Below, piece by piece: positions 1-9,214 of a DNA stretch of 46,187 nucleotides (the first letter of the stretch is position 1; each line of letters opens with the position of its first letter). Source of the stretch: a virus; IMG/VR virus record IMGVR_UViG_3300034106_003513, positions 1-46,187 of that record; one strand, 5' to 3'. The notes below the pieces were generated by a model. It ran no database searches. It saw only the letters and a list, made by a program, of their open reading frames with translations, and was not told the DNA's origin. Position numbers and translations under genes: made by a program.

Positions 1-127
1 AGAACGGCTCCATCGTGCTCGCGTCCGACACGACCGGCATGGCGTTCGGCTCGTCGTGGGCCAAGGACGCCGAGGGCGTGCTCTACTTCTTCGGCTCGCG
101 CGGCGGCGTCTACGCGATGACGCCTCA
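1..127. repeat. Terminal direct repeat, left copy (circular assembly overlap)
   Basis: Bases 1-127 are identical to bases 46061-46187. The reading frame of the long tail gene continues exactly across the join. 127 is a common largest k-mer of short-read assemblers, so the repeat is most simply an assembly overlap proving a circular or terminally redundant molecule, not a biological terminal repeat. Confidence 0.95.
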
Positions 128-785
128 GGCTGGCGTGCGCAAGCTGACTACGGAGAGCATCGACCGCCGGATGCAGGACATCGACTTCGCGGCCTTCTTC
201 CCCACGCTCGTGTGGGACGAGGACTTGCGCGAGCTGCGCGTGTTCATGTGCCGACGCGACACCGGGACGATCACCGCTGCGCACTGGGCTTGGTGCAAGC
301 GAACCAACTCGTGGCATCAGGACAAGTTCTCGTCCGTGGATGTGCAGCCGACGTGCGCGACGGTGTTCGACTCGGACAGCCCCGAGGACCGCGTCGTCGT
401 CATCGGGTGCGAGGACGGCTGGGTCCGCAAGGTGGACCGCAACGCGACATCGGACGACGGGCGCACGATCGAGTCGTGGGTCACGATCGGACCGTTTGCG
501 ACCGACGACGGTGGTGTGCGACTGCGCGATCCGCGTGTCACGCTCGCCGACGACCAGAATGGTTGCTGGCTGGAACTGTCGTCCAGCACGTCGCCCGACG
601 CGCGCTTTGTCGCTCAGGAGAGCACGGAGCTACAGCCCGGCGACAACCCGACCAAGCGCATCGGCGTGCGTGGCAACTACGCATGGGTGCGACTGCGCAA
701 CGCCGCTCCGAGCACGCGCTGGGCGTTCGAGCGCGGCACCATCGGCGCTTACTCCGCTGGCCGTAGGTTGAGCCCGTATGGCTAA
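1..785 (+). CDS. LamG-bearing tail protein, 3' part (continues from 42094-46187)
   Basis: This is the C-terminal part of the 1583-residue protein that starts at 42094 and crosses the circular join; base 1 is the second base of a codon and the frame ends at TAA 783-785. This segment holds the end of a conserved block of phage tail nozzle/stabiliser-like proteins: the RLIFGCDHTIYIMWGDP stretch just before the join, then SSWAKDAEGVLYFFGSRGGV and KLTTESIDRRMQDID. Repeated beta-strand segments suggest a propeller- or sandwich-like fold. It overlaps the next gene by 8 bases. Role in the tail is inferred from position and family resemblance. Confidence 0.9.
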   Translation, partial: NGSIVLASDTTGMAFGSSWAKDAEGVLYFFGSRGGVYAMTPQAGVRKLTTESIDRRMQDIDFAAFFPTLVWDEDLRELRVFMCRRDTGTITAAHWAWCKRTNSWHQDKFSSVDVQPTCATVFDSDSPEDRVVVIGCEDGWVRKVDRNATSDDGRTIESWVTIGPFATDDGGVRLRDPRVTLADDQNGCWLELSSSTSPDARFVAQESTELQPGDNPTKRIGVRGNYAWVRLRNAAPSTRWAFERGTIGAYSAGRRLSPYG

Positions 786-1620
786 GAAGCGGATCAAGAG
801 CACGGCCAAGATGGCGCGCGGTTACGAGCCGGGCGACTTCACGTACGAGCGTTCGTCTCGCCTCGGCGCGGTGCGCGGCGGCGAGGGTACGACTACGGTG
901 GTGCGTGTTGGTGGTGACAGTAGCCCCGACGCTCCTACTCAGACTCTCGGCTCGCTCGCGTCCGAGGACGACGCGCCCTTCGACGGCGTCGCGTACGAGC
1001 GCAAGGATGGGGAGTGGGTTCCCGCGAGTTCTGGGAGCGGCCTTGCCGACGGCGACTACGGCGACGTGACGGTGAGCGGTACGGGCACGGCCATGGCCAT
1101 CGACAACAACGCGGTCACGTTCGCCAAGATGCAGGACATCGGCGCAAGCACCGTGATCGGCGCGGACTCCGCTGGCGATCCAAAGGCGCTCAACGTGACG
1201 TTCCCCTTGGTCGCCAAATCGGGGGGGATTTCCCAATACGGCGTCGGAACGGTCGAGGTCAACCTTGGCGCGACCCCGCAATTCCAAGGGCGCTTTACCA
1301 TCGCCGACCTCGAAATCACCGCTTCTCGCGTGGTTCAGTGCTGGCAAGCTCCAGGACCGTACACAGGCAAGGGGACGCGCGCGGACGAAGCGGAGATGCA
1401 GCCTGTCCAGGTGATTGCCGTGAGCCCAGGCTCGGGGAGCGCCACGGTGTACTGGCAAACGCCACCCGCGTACACGATGCAAGACATCATTCCTGATGGC
1501 CGCCGCGACGCTCCCAGCACCGTGGCAGGCTTCGATCCGCGCTATCCTTACGTCCAACGCATCGCTCGCCGTACGGGGCTGGTGCGCGGCAACGTGAAGT
1601 TCTACTACTCGGTCGCATAG
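778..1620 (+). CDS. Tail fibre-like virion protein
   Basis: A 280-residue protein starting at ATG 778, inside the end of the upstream tail gene, which suggests translational coupling. Residues around 90-125 contain DGDYGDVTVSGTGTAMAIDN followed by AVTFAKMQDI, the pattern (DGDxGDITVSGxGTxWxIDN..AxTxAKMQ) often found in phage tail fibre and appendage proteins. The N-terminus is basic (MAKKRIKSTAK) and the rest is beta-rich and polar. Its place after the nozzle-like protein and before the internal virion proteins fits a fibre or tail-appendage subunit. No enzymatic motif was seen. Confidence 0.65.
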   Translation: MAKKRIKSTAKMARGYEPGDFTYERSSRLGAVRGGEGTTTVVRVGGDSSPDAPTQTLGSLASEDDAPFDGVAYERKDGEWVPASSGSGLADGDYGDVTVSGTGTAMAIDNNAVTFAKMQDIGASTVIGADSAGDPKALNVTFPLVAKSGGISQYGVGTVEVNLGATPQFQGRFTIADLEITASRVVQCWQAPGPYTGKGTRADEAEMQPVQVIAVSPGSGSATVYWQTPPAYTMQDIIPDGRRDAPSTVAGFDPRYPYVQRIARRTGLVRGNVKFYYSVA

Positions 1621-1629
1621 GAGTCGTGT

Positions 1630-2319
1630 ATGGCAGTTGTCGAAGGTGGAGTGAGTGGCGCACTTGCCGGGGTCGGCGCAGAGGCCGCGTCGCCTCTCCA
1701 CGTCGTCTCGAAGCCCACTTCGCACGGCGCGCTTGGGCATTACAGGGTGGCGGCGACGACGGGAACCCTCGCGGCTGCTTTGGCGGCGAGCGCGCAGTTG
1801 TTCTACTTGCGATGGACGGACGCGACGCGCTTTTGCGTCATCACGTACTTCCGCGCTCAATTCCAGACGCTTACGCCGTTCACCGCCGCGACGCTGACTG
1901 ACTTCGGCTTCGATTTGCACAAAGCGACGGCTGTGAGCGCTGGCGGTGGTGGAACCGACCTTGGCGCTTCCGTCAAGACCAGGATGCGAACTGGCGGCAT
2001 GGGAGCTTCGTTGCTGGACGCGGCGGGGCTCATGCGCATCGGCACGACAGCCGGTCTGACGGCGATCACGACGTTGGACGCGCTCCCGATCGCTCAGTCG
2101 CTCGGCGACACGCAAAGCGTCAACCCGGCTGCGGGCACAGAGGAGCAACGCGTGAACGATCCGACGCTGATCTTCGCTCCCAATCTCTCTCGCGGCGAGC
2201 ATCCTCTCGTGCTCGCGCAGAACGAGGGCCTTGTGCTGCGCAACCGAACAGTCTGGCCAGCCGCAGGTACGGGCATCGTGCAAATCGAAATCGCGTGGTC
2301 GGAAGTCACGGCGTTCTAA
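1630..2319 (+). CDS. Putative virion structural protein
   Basis: A 229-residue protein with a good ribosome site (AGGAG just upstream of ATG 1630). It has an alanine-rich N-terminal third with the run LAAALAASAQLFYLRWTDAT, a pattern I associate with small phage structural proteins of unknown role, and a beta-rich C-terminal half (LVLRNRTVWPAAGTGIVQIE). There is no signal peptide, and the hydrophobic stretches look like core strands, not membrane spans. It lies between the fibre-like protein and the internal virion proteins and is probably in the virion, but its exact function is unknown. Confidence 0.6.
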   Translation: MAVVEGGVSGALAGVGAEAASPLHVVSKPTSHGALGHYRVAATTGTLAAALAASAQLFYLRWTDATRFCVITYFRAQFQTLTPFTAATLTDFGFDLHKATAVSAGGGGTDLGASVKTRMRTGGMGASLLDAAGLMRIGTTAGLTAITTLDALPIAQSLGDTQSVNPAAGTEEQRVNDPTLIFAPNLSRGEHPLVLAQNEGLVLRNRTVWPAAGTGIVQIEIAWSEVTAF

Positions 2320-2328
2320 GGAGCTGAC

Positions 2329-2964
2329 ATGATTGAAGCACTAGCAGTTAGCGGCGGTCTCTCGGCTCTCGGCAGCTTCCTCGGCAAGAAGAAAGCAGCC
2401 AGCGCTCAGTCGGCCAATCTGAAGAAGGGCCTGAAGATGCAGGACTTCTTCATGAACCAGCAGGACGCGAAGCTGGGCCAAGCTCAGCAGCGCTTGGAGG
2501 GCATCATCCCGATGCTCAACAAGGGCTACGGGCTCGCGCGCATGGACCTTGCGACGCAGGGCAACTCGGCGCGGCGGAACGTGATGACCAACCAGAACCA
2601 GAGCCAGGCTGGCGCGCTCCAGTCGCTCACGTCGCGGGGTCTCGGCAGCACGACCGTGCTCGACGCGGCCCGGCGCGGCATCGCCTCCGACACGTCCCGC
2701 GCCCTCGCCGACATCGACGAGCGCATCGGCTCCCTGTTCGCCAACCTCCGCATCCAGCAGACCGGCGCGGTGGCGGGTGCGAACCAGAACGTCGCGCAGT
2801 TCATGGCGAACCGGGCTCAGACCCAGTACGGGGCGGGGCTGGAGCGCATCCAGACCATGCTTGGCAACCAAGTGCAGCAGCCCAATCCGTTCGACGCCTT
2901 GGGGGCTGGATTCAACTCCGCAACTGGTATTCTTGCGCTCGGCAAGTACGCCGGTCTGAGCTGA
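2329..2964 (+). CDS. Internal virion (ejection) protein, gp14-like
   Basis: A 211-residue protein preceded by AAGGAG. The N-terminus begins with a short glycine/alanine hydrophobic segment (residues 4-18) and then becomes a long glutamine- and alanine-rich helical protein (LGQAQQRLEGII, RNVMTNQNQSQAGALQSLTS, IQQTGAVAGANQNVAQF). This architecture resembles the smallest of the three internal core proteins of podoviruses, which enter the host envelope first during DNA ejection. It is first in a set with the 463- and 1428-residue proteins. The assignment rests on composition and gene order, not on a strong sequence signature. Confidence 0.6.
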   Translation: MIEALAVSGGLSALGSFLGKKKAASAQSANLKKGLKMQDFFMNQQDAKLGQAQQRLEGIIPMLNKGYGLARMDLATQGNSARRNVMTNQNQSQAGALQSLTSRGLGSTTVLDAARRGIASDTSRALADIDERIGSLFANLRIQQTGAVAGANQNVAQFMANRAQTQYGAGLERIQTMLGNQVQQPNPFDALGAGFNSATGILALGKYAGLS

Positions 2965-2967
2965 CAC

Positions 2968-4359
2968 ATGCCGATCATCGCCCGCACACAGAGCCAGAAC
3001 ACGGAGCTTGACCAGTATCCGCAGGCGGCCCAAGCGTTCCAGATGGCGCTGGGCATCGTCGATGCGGCTCAGCGCAACCGTCAACTCTCGCTGGCCGAGA
3101 CGGGGCAGGCGGCTGATATCCGGCAGGGCGACGAGCAGCTTGCTCAGGGGCGGGAGCGGATTGGGATCGCCAACCGCGACTTGGATTTCCGCGACCAGCG
3201 GTTGAAGGACGAGAACCAGTTTGCAGCCGACACGGCGCGGGGAGCCGACGCGCTCTTGGGCGGTCAGCCGGGCATTCAAGGCCCGCCCGTGCCGCCCGGC
3301 GTCGAGGGGGACAACAGCGACTTCGAGATCGAGGCGGTTCGCTACACAGCGAGCCAGATGAAGAGTCCGCAGGCGCAGGCTCAGTTTCTCCAAGACGCCG
3401 CGACCACGCTCAAGCAGCGGCGGGTGCAGCGGGACACGCAGGGCTTTATGGGCCGCCTCTCGTCCTCGATCCGCTCCAGCGCAGCCATGCCGGGCGGTGA
3501 GCAGTTCGCGCCGCACAAGGAGCGGTTCGCGCAGATGCTCGACTCGGTCGCAGACCTGGACCCCGAGCAGGGCGAGATGGTCTTGCGCCAAGCCATGCAA
3601 GGGCTGGCCGAGGTCGAGAAGCTAGAGCTGGAGACGGGTCGGCTGCTGACGGCTCAGGCTGAGGGTACGGCTGTCATCGACCAGTTGATGGCTTCGATGC
3701 CGATGGGCTCGTCGGGGAAGCTCGCGCTGCTTCCGATCAAGGCGATGATCGCCGGTGCAGTTAAGGCCGAGGACATCCCCGAGATGATCATGAAGGGCTA
3801 CGCCGCCTCGATGGGGTACGAACAGCCGATCTACGTCGAGATGGACGGCAAGGTTGTGCCGCTCAAGCCGAAGGATTTCGCTGACCACGTCCAGCGGCGT
3901 GAAGCCCAGCGCGATCGAACCCGCATCGCCGACGAGCGCCTTGCCTTCGACCAAGGCAAGCCGCCTACGCAGCGTTCGGTCGGAGCGGCGACGGTCCGGT
4001 CTTTCGCCGAGGAGCGCATCCTCAAGCTCGACAAGAAGGGCGAGGCTGAGTTCCCGGTGCTGGGGCCGGATGGGAAGCAGGAGAACACTGACACGTATCT
4101 GTTCGGGGCGGTCGGAGGCAACCCCAAGGTCACGCGCCGCGCCCCAACCGAAGCCGAGTACGCCGAGGCGATGCGTCGCGCCGAGCAAATCTTGCGCGGG
4201 GCCGAGGCTCAGCCGCAAGCGGGACCGCCGCAGGCCAGTCAGCCCCCTGCTGGCTCGCTCCAAGACCAGATCCTCAAAGGCATCTACCCGCCTGACACTC
4301 TGAGCGAGGAAGAGTGGCTAAAGCAGCGGGAACGCATCAACCAAATGTCGGGCGGCTGA
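2968..4359 (+). CDS. Internal virion protein, middle
   Basis: A 463-residue, highly charged and glutamine-rich protein, four bases after the previous gene. The first 100 residues are helical and coiled-coil-like (FQMALGIVDAAQRNRQLSLA, GRERIGIANRDLDFRDQRLK). The C-terminus has a Pro/Gln-rich linker (around 400-430) and ends in a short helix. No catalytic motif was recognised. Its position between the 211- and 1428-residue proteins fits the second component of a podovirus ejection apparatus. It could also be another inner-capsid protein. Confidence 0.55.
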   Translation: MPIIARTQSQNTELDQYPQAAQAFQMALGIVDAAQRNRQLSLAETGQAADIRQGDEQLAQGRERIGIANRDLDFRDQRLKDENQFAADTARGADALLGGQPGIQGPPVPPGVEGDNSDFEIEAVRYTASQMKSPQAQAQFLQDAATTLKQRRVQRDTQGFMGRLSSSIRSSAAMPGGEQFAPHKERFAQMLDSVADLDPEQGEMVLRQAMQGLAEVEKLELETGRLLTAQAEGTAVIDQLMASMPMGSSGKLALLPIKAMIAGAVKAEDIPEMIMKGYAASMGYEQPIYVEMDGKVVPLKPKDFADHVQRREAQRDRTRIADERLAFDQGKPPTQRSVGAATVRSFAEERILKLDKKGEAEFPVLGPDGKQENTDTYLFGAVGGNPKVTRRAPTEAEYAEAMRRAEQILRGAEAQPQAGPPQASQPPAGSLQDQILKGIYPPDTLSEEEWLKQRERINQMSGG

Positions 4360-4360
4360 C

Positions 4361-7300
4361 GTGGCGCAAGATCCGCAACGCCTCGCCATCGACCAAACGC
4401 CCGTCCCCGCGCCCAACTGGCCGGGCGGTTTCGGTGCGGCGTTGGCGGCGTCCAAGCCGACCAAGGACGACTCCTACGAGAAGTACCTCTACCAGCAGTA
4501 CCTCAAGGCGCAGGCCGCGAAAGCCAAGCAGCCGCCGCCGTCCACGCTCGAAAAGGGCGTCGAGTTCGGTCGCTCTGTCGCGCGCGGTGCGGTCGAGACG
4601 GCGGGGAGCATCGCTGCGGGGCAGGTCGGGCTCGCGTCGGGACTAGGGCGGCTCGCGGGTAGCGAAGGCTTCACTGGGACGCCTCCGAGCCAGATCGCTG
4701 CGGGCGCGATGGGCTCGATCCAGTCCGACGCGCAACGCTTCGCGCCCGAGCGTGACCCGCGCTTCAAGGACTCGCTGATCCAGAGCGTCGGCGAAGGCGT
4801 CGGCTCGTCGGTCACGTTCGGCGTCGGTGGCGGCCTACTCGCGCCCGCCGTAGGTCCGATGGCTGGCGTCGGGATGCTCGGCTCGTCGGCTCAGTTCACG
4901 TCGGGGTACTACGACGCGCTGGCACAGACCGGCGACCCTGAGATCGCGTTCCAATCGGGCTTGCTCAACGCGCCCGCAGGTCTAGCCGAGGCGATTCCGC
5001 TCGGCGGCCAGGTCGCCCGCTTCCTCGGTCGCGTCAACAAGCGATCGGGCGGTGCGCTCGGTCGCGTCTTTGGGACGGCGGCGATCGAAGGCACGGAAGA
5101 GGCCGCTACGGAGACTTTCACGCGCGGCTTCGGCGACCTCATCGCGTCCGACGTGCTCAAGTACGACGAGGACCGCGAGTTTCTGAAAGACGCGCTGCGC
5201 CAAGACGCGCTCCCGGCGTTCATCATCGGCGCGGTGCTGGGCGGGCTCACGTCCGCGCGTGACGTGCCGCCCGACCTTGCCGAGAAGTACGGGATCGAGC
5301 CGATGCAGCCCGAGGCCGCTCCGCCTCAGAGCGAGGAAGAGTTCCGCGCTCAGCTTGCGACGCCGACGCAGGTGCCGATGGAGCAGGCTGAGGTGGCTCA
5401 AGCGCCGGTCGAGGCCGCGCCGGTGGCTGAGCCCGTCCAGGCCGCTCCAGTGACACCTGAGCCCGTGGCTGCCCCCGTGGCCGCTCCAGAGCCCGCAGCG
5501 CCGCAGCAAGGCCCGGTCGAGGCTCCACAGCCCACCACGCCCGCAGCGCAGCCCGACCCGCGCCCCGTCGTCACCATCGACGGCAAGCCCCTACCCGGCC
5601 CCGGTCGCGGGCCCACCGGCGTCAAGGACGCTGCGGTCGCGCGCGAGCAGGAGAGGGTGGGGAAGGAAGCGCCGGAGACTGCCAAGAGCCGGTCCTTCCC
5701 AGAGGTCGAGGCCGAGGCCAAGACCCGCTTCCAAGCTGACCCGTTCTCGGGCATGAAGCTGGTCCGCGAGCTGTCTGACTCGCCTCGCGCGCCCACCGAC
5801 GTAGAGGACGTGCTGCTAAGCCTTGAGGCCCGAAGGCTTATCAACCAGCGCGACGCCGCCGAGGACGCCTACAACGCCAACCCGAGCGACGAGAACAAGG
5901 CCGCGATCGACCGCGCGCAAGCCGACTACGATGCGGCGGCTCAGGTGTTCGAGCGGACCGGCTCCGAGTCGAGCCGCAGCCTCAACTTCCGCCGACTCAT
6001 GTTCGAGGCCGACTTCTCGCTTGCGGCACTTGAGCGTAAGGCTCGCGTCGCTCAGGGCGGGCAAGCTCTGACCGACGAGCAGCGGGCCGAGCTGAAGGAA
6101 GTCGCGGACAGTATCAAGCGCGTCGAGGGCGAGCTGGAGAAGTTCAAACTCGAAGAAGCCACCAAGCGCGCCGAGCTCGAAGCCGAGAACGCCATCCTCC
6201 GCGCGCAGCAGAAGGCCAACCAGGGCACGCGGCGGGTAGCGCGGAACAAGCGCAAGGCTGACACGCAGGCCGAGATCGACGCGCTCTGGAAAGAGTTCAA
6301 CGCGATCGGCAGGCAAGCCAACGCTCTCCTCGACCCCAAGGCCGTGGCGATCGTGCTCAAGCTCGCCACCAAGTACGCCCGCCTCGGCGCGATCACGTTC
6401 GAGCAGTTCGCCGACGACATGGTCAAGCGCGGCGGCGACGCGGTGAAGCCCTACCTCAAGGCCGCGTGGGACGAGGCGCAGGCGGCCAAGAAGCAAGAGC
6501 TGTCGGCGATGGTCAAGGCCGACAAGCCGCTTATGAAGCAGCGGCGGGCCATCACTCGGATGGTCGAGCAGCTTGTGAGCGAAGGCGTGACCGACCGCGA
6601 CGCCGTGGTCGATCGCGTCTGGGAAGCAATCAAGCCGTCACTCCCCGCCACGACTCGGCTGGACGTGATCCAAGCCATCTCGGGCTACGGCGAGTACCGG
6701 CAGTTCACGAAGGACGAGAACAAGCGTACTGCCGCTGACATCCGTCGCCAGTTGTTGCAGGTCGCCAAGATCGAGGACTTGGAGGCAAAGGTCCCGCCCA
6801 AGCGCACCGGAGCCGAGCGTCCCCCTCCGAGCAAGGCTGAGCGCGACCTCGTCAAGAAGGTGAACGACCTCAAGCGCAAGCTCGGCATCAAGAGCGAGGG
6901 CGAGGACACGCTCCGCAGCGCCGAGGACGCGATCAAGCGACGGCTGGAGAACAAGATCGAGGACTTGCGCGACGCAATCGAGAAGCGCCAGGCCATCGTC
7001 CGCGACCGGGGCAAGCCCATCACGACGCCGGAGATTGAGCGGCTCCGCGCCGAAGAGAAGCTGGTGCAGGCGGAATACGATGCGATGTTCAAGTCGCCCG
7101 AGGCGGACCGGCTTGCGCGCTACACCGAAGCCGCCCAAAAGACCCTCGCCGAGCTTGAGCGCCGACTCGCCACGGGCCAGCTCACGCCCGAGCCGGGCAA
7201 GCCGAAGCCGACCAGCGAGGAGCTGGATCTGCTGCGCGCTCAGATCAAGGCCAAGCGCGAAGAGATCGCACTCGCGCGCGGCGACAAAAAGACGCCCGAG

Positions 7301-8647
7301 CAGCGACGGCTCCAGGCGTACAAGACACGCAAGGCGAGCGAGCTAGCCAAGCTGCTGGAGCGCAACTTCTACGGGCTCTACGAGGACCCGAGGCCGACCA
7401 AGCGCACGCCCAAGGAGCTGAAGCTCGACGAAGAAGCCGCAGCGGTGACGGCGCGCGTCGAGCGTGAGAAGCGCAAGGCCAAGGCGCGGATTGCGGAGTA
7501 TGAGCGGGAGAATGCGACGCTGGGCGAGCGGGCGAAGAGAGCCGTGCTCGGCAGCGTCAATTTGTTCCGCTCGATCAAGTCGGCGTGGGACCTGTCGGCG
7601 GTGCTGCGGCAAGGCGTGATGTTCACCGTCGCGCATCCGTACAAGGCCGTGACGCAGTGGATTCCTGGGATGCTCAAGGCGACGTTCTCGGCTGAGGAAG
7701 CGGCCAAGATCGACGCGATGATCCGCAACCGCAACACCATCGAATCCCAGCTGCCCGGCGCGAACAAGCTGGAGATCACGACGCTCGACGGCCCGCTTAC
7801 GAGCCGCGAAGAGAACTTCCGCAGCACGCTGGCCGAGCGCTTCCCCGGCGTCAAAGCATCCGAGCGCGCCTTCACCACGTACCTCAACCTGCAACGCGCG
7901 TCCATGTTTGATGCGCTCGTTGACCGCTCGATGAGCAAGGAAGAGGTCGAGGTCATCGCGCAGTTCGTCAACATCGCCACGGGCCGAGGCGACTTTGGTA
8001 CGTGGAAACAGGTATCGGCGGGCGCGTCCTACATCCTGTGGTCGCCGAGTCTGCTCCTGTCGCGCATCCAACTCGCCACTGGCTACTCGCTCTGGGGCGG
8101 GACAGCCAAGAGCCGCAAGATCGTCGCCAAGCAGTACGCCCGCACCTTGCTTGGCCTCGCCGCCTACTACGCCGCCATGAGCATGTTCATGGAGATGGAC
8201 GACGACGACGACACCTACATCGGCACCGACCCGCGCTCGTCGGAGTTCGGCAAGATCGTGTCGGGCAACACCGTGCTCGATCCGCTTGGCGGTGTTTCAC
8301 AGGTGATGGTGTTGGGGTCGCGCGTTGGTGCCCAGGTAGCGGCCAACGTCGGATTGACCGATGAAGAGGCGTTCGTGACGCGCGACGGCGACACGCGAGA
8401 GTTGAACTTTGATGACTTGGCGAACTTCGCGCGCACTAAGTTCACGCCCGTGCTTGGTCTATCCATCGACCTTGTTCTCAAGGAAGGCGTCTACGGCCGC
8501 GAACTCCCCGGCCCGATCGAAATGGTCGCGCCCATCTCGGTGTTCGACGTGATCGAAACCATGCAGGAGGAGGGACTGGTCAAGGGCTCCGCGCTCTCGG
8601 TTCTCCAGCTTTTGGGACAGGGCACCAACATCTACCAGGATCAGTGA
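4361..8647 (+). CDS. Large internal virion protein (DNA ejection; polyvalent-protein-like C-terminus)
   Basis: A 1428-residue protein with a GTG start one base after the previous stop. Residues about 75-310 are Gly/Ala-rich and hydrophobic with possible membrane-active helices (GVGGGLLAPAVGPMAGVGML, ALPAFIIGAVLGGL). Residues about 323-400 are a low-complexity Ala/Pro/Val/Glu linker. Residues about 470-1050 are long charged coiled coils. The last 350 residues include a hydrophobic stretch followed by MEMDDDDDTYIG and DPRSSEFGKIVSGNTVLDPL, a pattern I associate with the C-terminal domain of large phage polyvalent proteins (possibly LPD38 type; not checked). It is likely ejected with DNA. I saw no lysozyme or protease motif. 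Confidence 0.7.
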   Translation: MAQDPQRLAIDQTPVPAPNWPGGFGAALAASKPTKDDSYEKYLYQQYLKAQAAKAKQPPPSTLEKGVEFGRSVARGAVETAGSIAAGQVGLASGLGRLAGSEGFTGTPPSQIAAGAMGSIQSDAQRFAPERDPRFKDSLIQSVGEGVGSSVTFGVGGGLLAPAVGPMAGVGMLGSSAQFTSGYYDALAQTGDPEIAFQSGLLNAPAGLAEAIPLGGQVARFLGRVNKRSGGALGRVFGTAAIEGTEEAATETFTRGFGDLIASDVLKYDEDREFLKDALRQDALPAFIIGAVLGGLTSARDVPPDLAEKYGIEPMQPEAAPPQSEEEFRAQLATPTQVPMEQAEVAQAPVEAAPVAEPVQAAPVTPEPVAAPVAAPEPAAPQQGPVEAPQPTTPAAQPDPRPVVTIDGKPLPGPGRGPTGVKDAAVAREQERVGKEAPETAKSRSFPEVEAEAKTRFQADPFSGMKLVRELSDSPRAPTDVEDVLLSLEARRLINQRDAAEDAYNANPSDENKAAIDRAQADYDAAAQVFERTGSESSRSLNFRRLMFEADFSLAALERKARVAQGGQALTDEQRAELKEVADSIKRVEGELEKFKLEEATKRAELEAENAILRAQQKANQGTRRVARNKRKADTQAEIDALWKEFNAIGRQANALLDPKAVAIVLKLATKYARLGAITFEQFADDMVKRGGDAVKPYLKAAWDEAQAAKKQELSAMVKADKPLMKQRRAITRMVEQLVSEGVTDRDAVVDRVWEAIKPSLPATTRLDVIQAISGYGEYRQFTKDENKRTAADIRRQLLQVAKIEDLEAKVPPKRTGAERPPPSKAERDLVKKVNDLKRKLGIKSEGEDTLRSAEDAIKRRLENKIEDLRDAIEKRQAIVRDRGKPITTPEIERLRAEEKLVQAEYDAMFKSPEADRLARYTEAAQKTLAELERRLATGQLTPEPGKPKPTSEELDLLRAQIKAKREEIALARGDKKTPEQRRLQAYKTRKASELAKLLERNFYGLYEDPRPTKRTPKELKLDEEAAAVTARVEREKRKAKARIAEYERENATLGERAKRAVLGSVNLFRSIKSAWDLSAVLRQGVMFTVAHPYKAVTQWIPGMLKATFSAEEAAKIDAMIRNRNTIESQLPGANKLEITTLDGPLTSREENFRSTLAERFPGVKASERAFTTYLNLQRASMFDALVDRSMSKEEVEVIAQFVNIATGRGDFGTWKQVSAGASYILWSPSLLLSRIQLATGYSLWGGTAKSRKIVAKQYARTLLGLAAYYAAMSMFMEMDDDDDTYIGTDPRSSEFGKIVSGNTVLDPLGGVSQVMVLGSRVGAQVAANVGLTDEEAFVTRDGDTRELNFDDLANFARTKFTPVLGLSIDLVLKEGVYGRELPGPIEMVAPISVFDVIETMQEEGLVKGSALSVLQLLGQGTNIYQDQ

Positions 8648-8651
8648 AACC

Positions 8652-8936
8652 ATGACCGAGACCAGCGACACTAACGGGCGTGTACTCTTCAACCTCGACT
8701 CGGCGTGGGTGCCGCTGGGGAAGGTCGCCGGTGCGGCCGCGCTCATCGCGGGCGCTGCCGTGTGGGCTGACCGCATCACGCAGCAGCTCAACGGCATCGA
8801 GAAGCAGGTCGAGCGCTTGGCCGATGAAGTCCACCGGATGCCCGAGTCGAGCGACTTTCGAGCGTGGGTCAAGGAGTTCAAGGCGCTCAATCCCACGGTG
8901 CAAGTGCCGCAGTTCGAGTCGCGCAACGGCGGGTAG
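8652..8936 (+). CDS. Small membrane protein, holin-like candidate
   Basis: A 94-residue protein five bases after the large internal protein. It has one clear membrane segment (about residues 20-38, KVAGAAALIAGAAVWADRI) followed by a helical, coiled-coil-like part (QQLNGIEKQVERLADEVHRM). Small phage proteins of this design sit in lysis cassettes and are often called holins, but the topology (one span and a long soluble C-terminus) also fits a membrane-anchored accessory virion protein. The next two genes are a second membrane protein and a lipoprotein, which favours a lysis role. Confidence 0.5.
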   Translation: MTETSDTNGRVLFNLDSAWVPLGKVAGAAALIAGAAVWADRITQQLNGIEKQVERLADEVHRMPESSDFRAWVKEFKALNPTVQVPQFESRNGG

Positions 8937-8939
8937 GCT

Positions 8940-9206
8940 ATGCGAGCCCTGATGGCGGCCGTCGTGGTCGCTGTGGGGCTCGTTGCGTGGAGCGCGTGGC
9001 GGATCGAGGCCACGGTTGCGCGCGTTCGTCAGGTCGAGCAGGAGATCCGAAAAATGCAGCCCCTAGTTTCCCGATGGCGCGAGGCCGATGGGACCGAGCA
9101 CACCGTTTCGACGCCCCAGCGCGAGGGCGAGAGCGACGCGGACTACATCGCGCGCCACGGTGCCCGCGTCAAAGCCATGAAGGCTCTCTTCCCGCCCGCG
9201 CCGTGA
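8940..9206 (+). CDS. Small membrane-anchored protein, possible spanin-like
   Basis: An 88-residue protein with an N-terminal hydrophobic segment (residues 2-18, RALMAAVVVAVGLVAWSAW) that could be a signal anchor, a short coiled coil (ARVRQVEQEIRKMQ), and a C-terminal domain with the pattern WREADGTEHTVSTPQREGES followed by DYIARH. Similar short C-terminal patterns occur in small late proteins of many podoviruses and siphoviruses; their function is not established. Being next to a lipoprotein gene suggests an inner-membrane spanin partner, but this is inference. Confidence 0.45.
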   Translation: MRALMAAVVVAVGLVAWSAWRIEATVARVRQVEQEIRKMQPLVSRWREADGTEHTVSTPQREGESDADYIARHGARVKAMKALFPPAP

Positions 9207-9214
9207 GACTCCCC

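Noticed and set aside
538-2283. Long minus-strand open frame opposite the fibre genes
   Set aside because: It is Arg/Ala/His-rich, has no recognisable motif, and lies exactly opposite well-supported + strand genes with ribosome sites. It is a high-GC antisense artefact.
5330-5570. Repetitive GCCGCTCC/GTGGCTG-like DNA as a tandem repeat or CRISPR-like array
   Set aside because: The repeats are irregular and in frame, encoding an Ala/Pro/Val/Glu linker in the 1428-residue protein. No spacer-repeat structure exists.
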